64,000 nt of DNA from Selaginella moellendorffii (lineage: Eukaryota; Streptophyta; Lycopodiopsida; Selaginellales; Selaginellaceae). A program made the translations under genes and the position numbers. This document shows, one piece after another, positions 57,546-64,000 of this stretch. Under the pieces are notes generated by a model. It saw nothing but the letters and a program-made list of their open reading frames with translations. It was not told the DNA's origin and ran no database searches. The stretch spans positions 297,674 through 361,673 of the forward strand of contig NW_003314290.1 of assembly GCF_000143415.4 (NCBI RefSeq), written 5' to 3'. How positions within the stretch are numbered: the stretch's first letter is position 1; the number at the start of each line of letters is the position of its first letter.

Positions 57546-58985
57546 ACCAAACACCACCTCCTAGTGTTTTAGAGTGTTTGGGTGTCCTAATGATAGCTTT
57601 TTTGACGATGAGCATTCTCTTTTACAACATTGACTTACTATATCGCAATATAAGCAATTTATCCCCCATATGGGTATATCTAACTTTTGTATGCCATTAA
57701 AAAGTCTTGTTTAATCAATTATTTTGCACCTTTTGCTTATTTGTTTCATAGTTGTCAAGTCCTACAACTCATTGCTAGTGCTTCCACACCTCCATCATTA
57801 TTTGGGTCACCACACTCCAACTGCATGCCTTTTAGCTTAGGTATGCCATTCCCATTTCCATTAGGATTCCTTTGGGAAGGGGTTCTCATGATGAGAACCT
57901 GCTAACTTGACCTCAAGGCATCATGCCTTGGCACATTCGGTGTCTCCACACTATCGGTTCCACGAGTCTACCTTTATAACACTTCTTACTTGTTTTTAGA
58001 TCCTTACTAAGACCAATATAGTTGTTTCTCATGCCAACTATTCGTTAGCACTACATTATAGAGTTTACACACCATTTTGTGTCAAAGTTGTTTTCTTCTG
58101 GAAACACCTTTCCCATGACTTTAGTATGGCATATTCTACCATCAATGAAATACCCACTATTCTCATACTTGAATTGTATGATCCTCCCCATCTTTCATGG
58201 AGCACAGCACACTTCAGTCCAAATGCTTTTTACCAATCCTTTAGCGCTATTCCTTAACTCTACTTGAGTCATCCAGCATTTTTGGAATTTGCTAATTTAA
58301 TGACCCGTAAAGTCTTATTTTTGAGGTGCTAGCTCAATGGATTACAACTTTGTGTATTCATGTCCTCATAAGGACCATCTTTGCAAGTGTTATTCCAACA
58401 GTTGATTATTTTCCATTTTCTGTGGGCTATCTTTGCCCCTTGGGACTATTCGTCCCTATGATGAGAATACCGACTCATCCTCTAAGTATAGCCCAACTCC
58501 TTAGGTTTGTTCTATCATTATAAAAGGTAATCCTAGCTATTATTTCAAGGACTCGTGTCCTCATTCGTATTTTAACCTTTCACGGTCATTAATTCCAGTC
58601 TCAAATTCATGAGCACCAGCCTCAACTATATAAGGATAATATTGTGACTCCTTTATTATTTTGGAGTCTTTATTTTTCGCATGATCCCAATTATAGTTGT
58701 TTACCACAACTATATTTACTAGCTTTCTTAGTCAATTGCTTATCTGGATCACATCCTCAACTCTTTAAGGAAAACTTTATACTGTTCCCAAGATCCCAAA
58801 ATCGTTCCATTATTGACCCCTTTCTATCCACCATTTCACCTACAAGTTCATATACAAACTGTAGTGGAGAGTCATGTCTTCCTGACTTGCTACTCCTCAA
58901 GGATAGGCCCACTCCTAGGACTTTGCGATGCCAACACCAGTAGTGATATAATTGAGCACCAATAAAAGTCAGACCAAGGAACAAC
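57546..58985 (+). mobile_element. Eroded retroelement DNA (continuation)
   Basis: Begins with a second copy (57540-57705) of 56865-57025 and continues as AT-rich DNA with broken frames, for example a Pro/Leu-rich stretch near 57700-57900. No domain can be named. Confidence 0.35.
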
Positions 58986-58989
58986 TCCA

Positions 58990-60470
58990 ATACTAAATTG
59001 TAAGTGAGTAAATTTTCTATTCCACTTTAGTCACTTAACCACACCTTCGATCACTTGGAGGAGTCTCACTTATAACCTCTATAATTCCTATTCCAGACCT
59101 AGGGACTTGATAGCCCCAAAAATGGCACAAAGGAAGCCCACAGATATGGGGAATATCCTTCCCCAATATCCTTTTTCCAATCCCCACCAAGTCCCTTTCT
59201 ATCCATGGCCGTGTTTGCCAACACTGCCATTGGATCAAGGCCCATAGGCCCGACCACTAGTCCCTTTGTTCTCTAGGACTTCCTTGTCATGTGACCATAT
59301 CCTTGGTCACTACACCAAAGGACTACTCCTTTTCCTTTCCACCATCTAGCACTCTAGGACAACATTTCGGAACATCATGACCCTACGCAGGCCTTGTGGA
59401 TACTCTCTCTGCCTTCCACTTTTGGGTTCTCTAGCCATAGGCTTAGAGCGAGGTTCCGTTAAGCCACGCCAGATATCCAAGTAGGTAGTGCCACCCATGC
59501 TTGGATTGGGAGCATCGACCATTTGATCTCTTGGGGGAACTAGAGCTAGCTCTTGAACACTTCACCAAGTTACCTCAATTGTCGGTCCGTATTCACTCTA
59601 GCTTTGGACTTCCCAATGGTCATCTCATCACCCAACAGCTGGGTATGGCTTTCCTGGGCCAAACTGGCCTTTCCTGGCTAAACTAGCTCCACTGGGTTTC
59701 AACCCCCACATTCTCCCTATTATACTTTTGGAACCCCTTATAGCCCCCCCCTAGGGGATGATCGCTTTGGGCTTTCTCCCAACAACTTGTATTAGTATTC
59801 AGACTCAGACTTAGACTTGAACTCGGACTTGGACTCGAGCTCGAACTCAGTCTCGGTCTCAATTTCGGACTCGAACTAGGTCTTGGTCTCAGTCTGGGTC
59901 TCGGTTCCATCTCGGACTCCATCTCGGGTCCATCTCAAACTCCATCTTGGGCTCCATCTCGGACTCCATCTCGGGTCCATCTCGGACTCTATCTCAAGTC
60001 TATCTCGGACTCCATCTCGGGTCCATCTCGGACTCTATCTCAAGTCTATCTCGGACTCCATCTCAAGTCCATCTCGGACCCCATCTTGGGCTCCATCTCG
60101 GACTCCATCTCGGGTCCATCTCAGACTCTATCTCAAGTCTATCTCGGACTCCATCTTGGGTCCATCTTGGACTCCATCTCAGACTCCATCTCGGGTCCAT
60201 CTCGGACTCCTTCTTGGACTCCATCTTAGACACTTCCACGTGTCATGTGTTGGTCCTCTTGTCCCTTTTCTAGAGACTCACTTTTTGCTTGCTTTGTGCT
60301 TGTTCCTCGAGCACTTCATTGGGAGTTCCACTCCTGCTCTCAACTTTTTGAGTTGGAAATTTTAGTCCAAATGTGTTACTCCCGTTTGGCTTCCGCTTTA
60401 GCCACTACCATGTGGCACCCTTTTGGCTCCACTTTTGGGGTTTTGGGATTTGTGTTGCACAAAAGGGAGA
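58990..60470 (+). repeat. Dispersed repeat family with internal minisatellite (copy 3 of 3)
   Basis: Aligns with 40830-42570 over most of its length, including the minisatellite (59900-60235) and the terminal block shared with 14655-14870. Here the end runs into a decayed Mutator-like copy at about 60475. Confidence 0.72.
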
Positions 60471-60487
60471 AAACCATGTGCACTACA

Positions 60488-63180
60488 ACTCATAAGTATA
60501 TCAAATGAAAAGTATGTTTTTTAATTAATTATATAAAGTATACTAATTTTGTGCAGACAAAGACAATGAGAAATTCTTTTGCAATTCTGAAGAATGTTCA
60601 AAAGACAATGCTCAAGGATTTTATTACAAGCACTCTACTCAATCTAGGTTGCAAGAAGACTCAACTGGACAAGGCTAGTTTGCAGTACTTACTACGACAC
60701 GTGCAACTTACAACTAACCTTAGAAGGTAAGAAAATAATATTATATACTTCACAATAATATCTCTCTTACATTTTGTTTTATATAGGATAAAACCTTGGA
60801 TGTGTGAATCTTGAGAGGGGAACTTACAATCAAAAATTAATTGTATCCTTCAACTAAAATGGATCTATCTCTACGAGTTTATCCATAAGAGTTTATTTCC
60901 AGATCAAGTTGTTAATGAGCAAGAGTGCCCCTTTCTCTTCAAGATGTCTATTATAGGCTTTGCCTCTAATGTAAATCTTGTCTCTCGAATGGATATATCT
61001 AGGTCAAGTGACCTTGCTAATGCATGGGTATATTTTGAACACATGGAGCTAGTATCGGGTTAGATAACCATGAGAGCTCATATATATAATCTGAAGTAGT
61101 TATTTTTCTCATTATTTTAAAATGGTTTTAAACATTGGCCTTTTCACAAACTGCATTTCAACTTGAGTAGAGTTTAAAGTACAAGACCATATGACTTAGG
61201 AAATATTTTGGAAGTCCCTCTCGAATATTATGCTAAAGCAAACTAATAAGTTTGCCAACTTTTGTGGTTTTATAGTGGATAGGGCTAGAGCTAATTAGAA
61301 TGGTTTTGGCTATATCTAAGAAAGGATCTTTCAAGGTTTTGGGAATGGTCAACCTGTAAAAGATCGTGATAGGACTTGTGAGTTCTATTGGGCTTAAAGC
61401 CTAAACCACCATTACCACCTTATCAAGCTAGATTTTTAGTTAACATTTAAAGAGTTGTGCAAATAATAACAGACTGCACCTTCTAAAGAAGAGCATGAGG
61501 CAAAAGCAAATGAGATTCAATTGTGGTGGCATAAAAATGGCCATATAGACACAAGTTGTTTACCATAACTTGAGTCATGGTTGGGGTGGTGGGAAGTTAA
61601 GATGTTCTAGTGGGGATATCACTCTCTTCATATTGGTTTTTTTTTTTTTTTTTTTTACCTTTTAATATTATCTTTTCATTATAACCAACCACTTGAGGAT
61701 CTCACATACACCCTAATTATGAATCTCTCTGAGAGTAAGTATTGGAGTTGGCATTCCTCTGAGGTAGGAAAAAGGAAGTTGAGTCTATACAAAGCATGTT
61801 TATTGGATTTGATACATATTATAAAGCAATCTTGAAAAGCTTTAACATTTGAGGAAGGAAGATACATGGGAACAGGGCATTCTATTGAAATGTTACATGA
61901 TTAAATGAAGAAGTAACTCCACCTACATATATAATGGGAACTATAGTGGAGGAAGTGGTCTATGGCACATTTACTCCTTGCCTCTTATGTATCTTTATAG
62001 GAATAGTGTTAGTTTTGTGACTCATATCTCCAACTTTCCTCCTTTGAAGATTGAAGCAAAATTTCTTAAGGTTTTCAATCTCATCTGAGGTGAGCATAAC
62101 CCTATTAACAATTGGCCATTCTTTAGATATTGCATCAGGTTTTGTCACTATAGTGTCTTCAAGCTGCTTCATATGGTTAGCATTGGTGTTACAGTAATAC
62201 AACTAACATCATTTCAAAAATCCTGCTTACTTTTATTCCATATGGAAACATAGGGTTGGAATATAAGTAAATTTGTCACTATGGATCCAAGCTCAATATT
62301 TGCCCCTTATAAACATTTTGTACCATCTCCAAGGTAAAATAAACTTAGCTTAAACTCTTGAGTGTAAAATTCTCTCCATGAAATATATCATTGCACTTAT
62401 AAAGGAGTACATTGTGAAAACAAAATATGAAGAGTACTCAATTACCATTTAAGATTTTCCTTCTTGCATATGTTTAGACTTTACGAAGCATGAGGAATAT
62501 GGAATGGCATATACTCCTTACATACTATATCTTCATCGACACTTTATACAAGGATCCTAAAGTGGATATTCATATTCTATCAATAATATAAACTTATTAT
62601 ACTTTATATAATTAATAAAAAAAACATACTTTTCATTTGATATATTATAAGTGTTCTTTTTGCAATATTGCCCATAATACTTCTGTATCTCTATTTCTAT
62701 CCTTACCATCTCAAAAGATATTTCATGGTAGTCTTTCGGGTGCATGATGTTGTAGTGTGTCGTGAGAGCATATATATTATTATACTAATCATCACTTTGT
62801 TTCCACTGACCAGAAAACATATAAGGCATCTTTTGAAAGTCACAAAATTGCAATTTTCTAAATAAGTAAGAGAATATTCTTTTTTACCCAATTTGTTATA
62901 CCCTTTGTCATTGCATTTCTTTTCAACTTATGATCATTATCCTCACTATCCTTTTTTTCATTCTTTTATATGGTTTGATTATGTTGTGCAATGGGACAAT
63001 TATTGCAACTTTTAACCCTTGAATTTGGGAAAAAATATTGCAAGACTTAAAATTACTAACACTAGAATTTATAAACATTTGTGTGTATTCCCCTTTCTTC
63101 AAATAAGAGTGTAAGTGAAGATCTATAAATTTTAGACATTATGATATGACAAACCTCTCAAGAGTGTATTCTAGAGAAAT
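60488..63180 (+). mobile_element. Decayed copy of the right half of the Mutator-like element
   Basis: From about 60545 it follows the transposase gene (matching 52815 onward: MRNS, CKKTQLDKASLQ-like, the SWIM region near 62455-62530) and then the right-end finger ORF (62640-63010, CLICFLVSG, HPKDYHEI). Nearly all changes are C-to-T or G-to-A. The block 61960-62330 is inverted relative to its neighbours: its minus strand reads NTNANHMKQLEDTIVTKPDA, equivalent to the plus strand at 54630-54700. The first 65 bases (60488-60552) are an inverted copy of about 62585-62650. No functional frame remains. Confidence 0.8.
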
Positions 63181-64000
63181 GCTCTATTTCGTTAAAGTGG
63201 GATTTATTCAGTAAAATGGGACTAGGTACAAATTTTCAAGTATTTGAAAATGACATGAAATTATATGTTTTTTGTCCAGGGGCTAGACATATCTGGGGCA
63301 TGGTGACTAGCGCGGTGACTTTATGTCCAGACTGAGTCCATCTGGTTGTATAATAAATCTCATTGTCAAGGTGAACAAGCCGAATCTGAAGCTAAAGAAG
63401 AGCGATGGCATATGCGCACACACTATTTGTTTGTTCATTGAGCGTGTGGTGAGCTTTCCAAGATGAATGTCATTCCTATTAGCCAGACATATAACTTAAT
63501 GGTGAGAACATTTAGATATTATTCAATGTTATCTTTTTCTAACGAATCTAATTGTGAAGGTGTAGCAAGAGGCATTGCTAGTCTGGAGAAGTCATTTAAC
63601 TCATTTGACCCTTAGTGTATTTTCATGAAACTAAATAACATTCATATTATTAAGGAATTTCTCTAGTACCTTTTTTTTATGACATAGAGGCTTGCATTTC
63701 TTTCAAAGGTGATTTAGTAAAAGACCTGAGGGCACATGCCATTCTATTTCTCAGACCGGTATTAAGATATACTAGTGCAAAGGGAAAAAGGTATTTGGTG
63801 ATCAAGTAAATGGCATGAGGGCACACGCCATTATAAGCTTAAGCGCTAGTGGACACCTCCTTTTTGGTACTCTCAGGTGTACTATCATCCTTCTCCGGGT
63901 CATGTGTTTTGCTTTGGAATGTTGTCTCTGACGTTACTGGGGCGTTCTCGATAGTTGGCACTCTGCTTCCGCATCCAACCATGCACAACATTATCCACCG
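63181..64000. other. Unassigned DNA at the right edge
   Basis: No ORF above 60 codons and no match to other parts of the window was noticed. GGGCACATGCCATT / GGGCACACGCCATT occurs twice (about 63730 and 63811), a short direct repeat. Confidence 0.3.

Overview
The window looks like nuclear DNA of a land plant, most likely a lycophyte such as Selaginella (inference). The evidence is a set of plant-type genes (ATP sulfurylase, a full-length peroxisomal ABC transporter of the PXA1 type, a NUS1/LEW1-type subunit, histone H4, a GH27 alpha-galactosidase), very short GT-AG introns of about 45-60 bases, and GC-richer gene islands separated by AT-rich, transposon-filled DNA. There is one 100-base assembly gap (50382-50481). 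No tRNA, rRNA or CRISPR array was seen.

Layout. 1-9.85 kb is a compact gene island: ATP sulfurylase (minus, 3' end outside the window), a small cysteine-rich ORF (minus), a 25-exon PXA1/ABCD-type transporter (plus, 1363 aa as assembled here), and a Pro/Tyr-rich ORF (minus). 9.86-19.3 kb is AT-rich and holds a heavily decayed Ty3/gypsy element (11.3-17.8 kb), itself broken by a rearranged 1.5 kb patchwork. 19.3-23.6 kb is a second island: NUS1-like, intronless histone H4 with a plant histone octamer upstream, and a 15-exon alpha-galactosidase. 23.6-28.6 kb carries decayed gene fragments, including a dead ubiquitin-specific protease (USP) copy, and an 840-base tandem repeat that abuts a nearly intact Ty3/gypsy element (28.6-33.5 kb). 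34-38.2 kb is a third, weaker island: an unrecognised minus-strand gene with a frameshift, an unrecognised multi-exon plus-strand gene, an alpha-galactosidase scrap, and an intact intronless USP gene. 39-64 kb is almost all mobile DNA.

The most unusual object is a Mutator-like element of about 11.8 kb (44.46-56.25 kb), bounded by a 28-base exact inverted match. Besides a SWIM-finger transposase gene and two small zinc-finger-like ORFs it carries, on the opposite strand, a nine-exon gene for a 1049-residue protein. That protein joins a proline-rich N-terminus, a ParB/sulfiredoxin-like motif (DGNHR) and a C-terminal AdoMet-dependent methyltransferase-like region in beta-class motif order. This ORF reads open through all nine exons, while the transposase has one nonsense codon and one finger ORF has a one-base deletion. 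Further copies of the element's ends and a decayed internal copy lie at 39.1, 57.0 and 60.5-63.2 kb.

Two locus histories can be read directly. An alpha-galactosidase/USP convergent pair appears to have been duplicated, with each copy losing the opposite partner. Old element copies have decayed mainly by C-to-T and G-to-A change and often contain locally inverted blocks.
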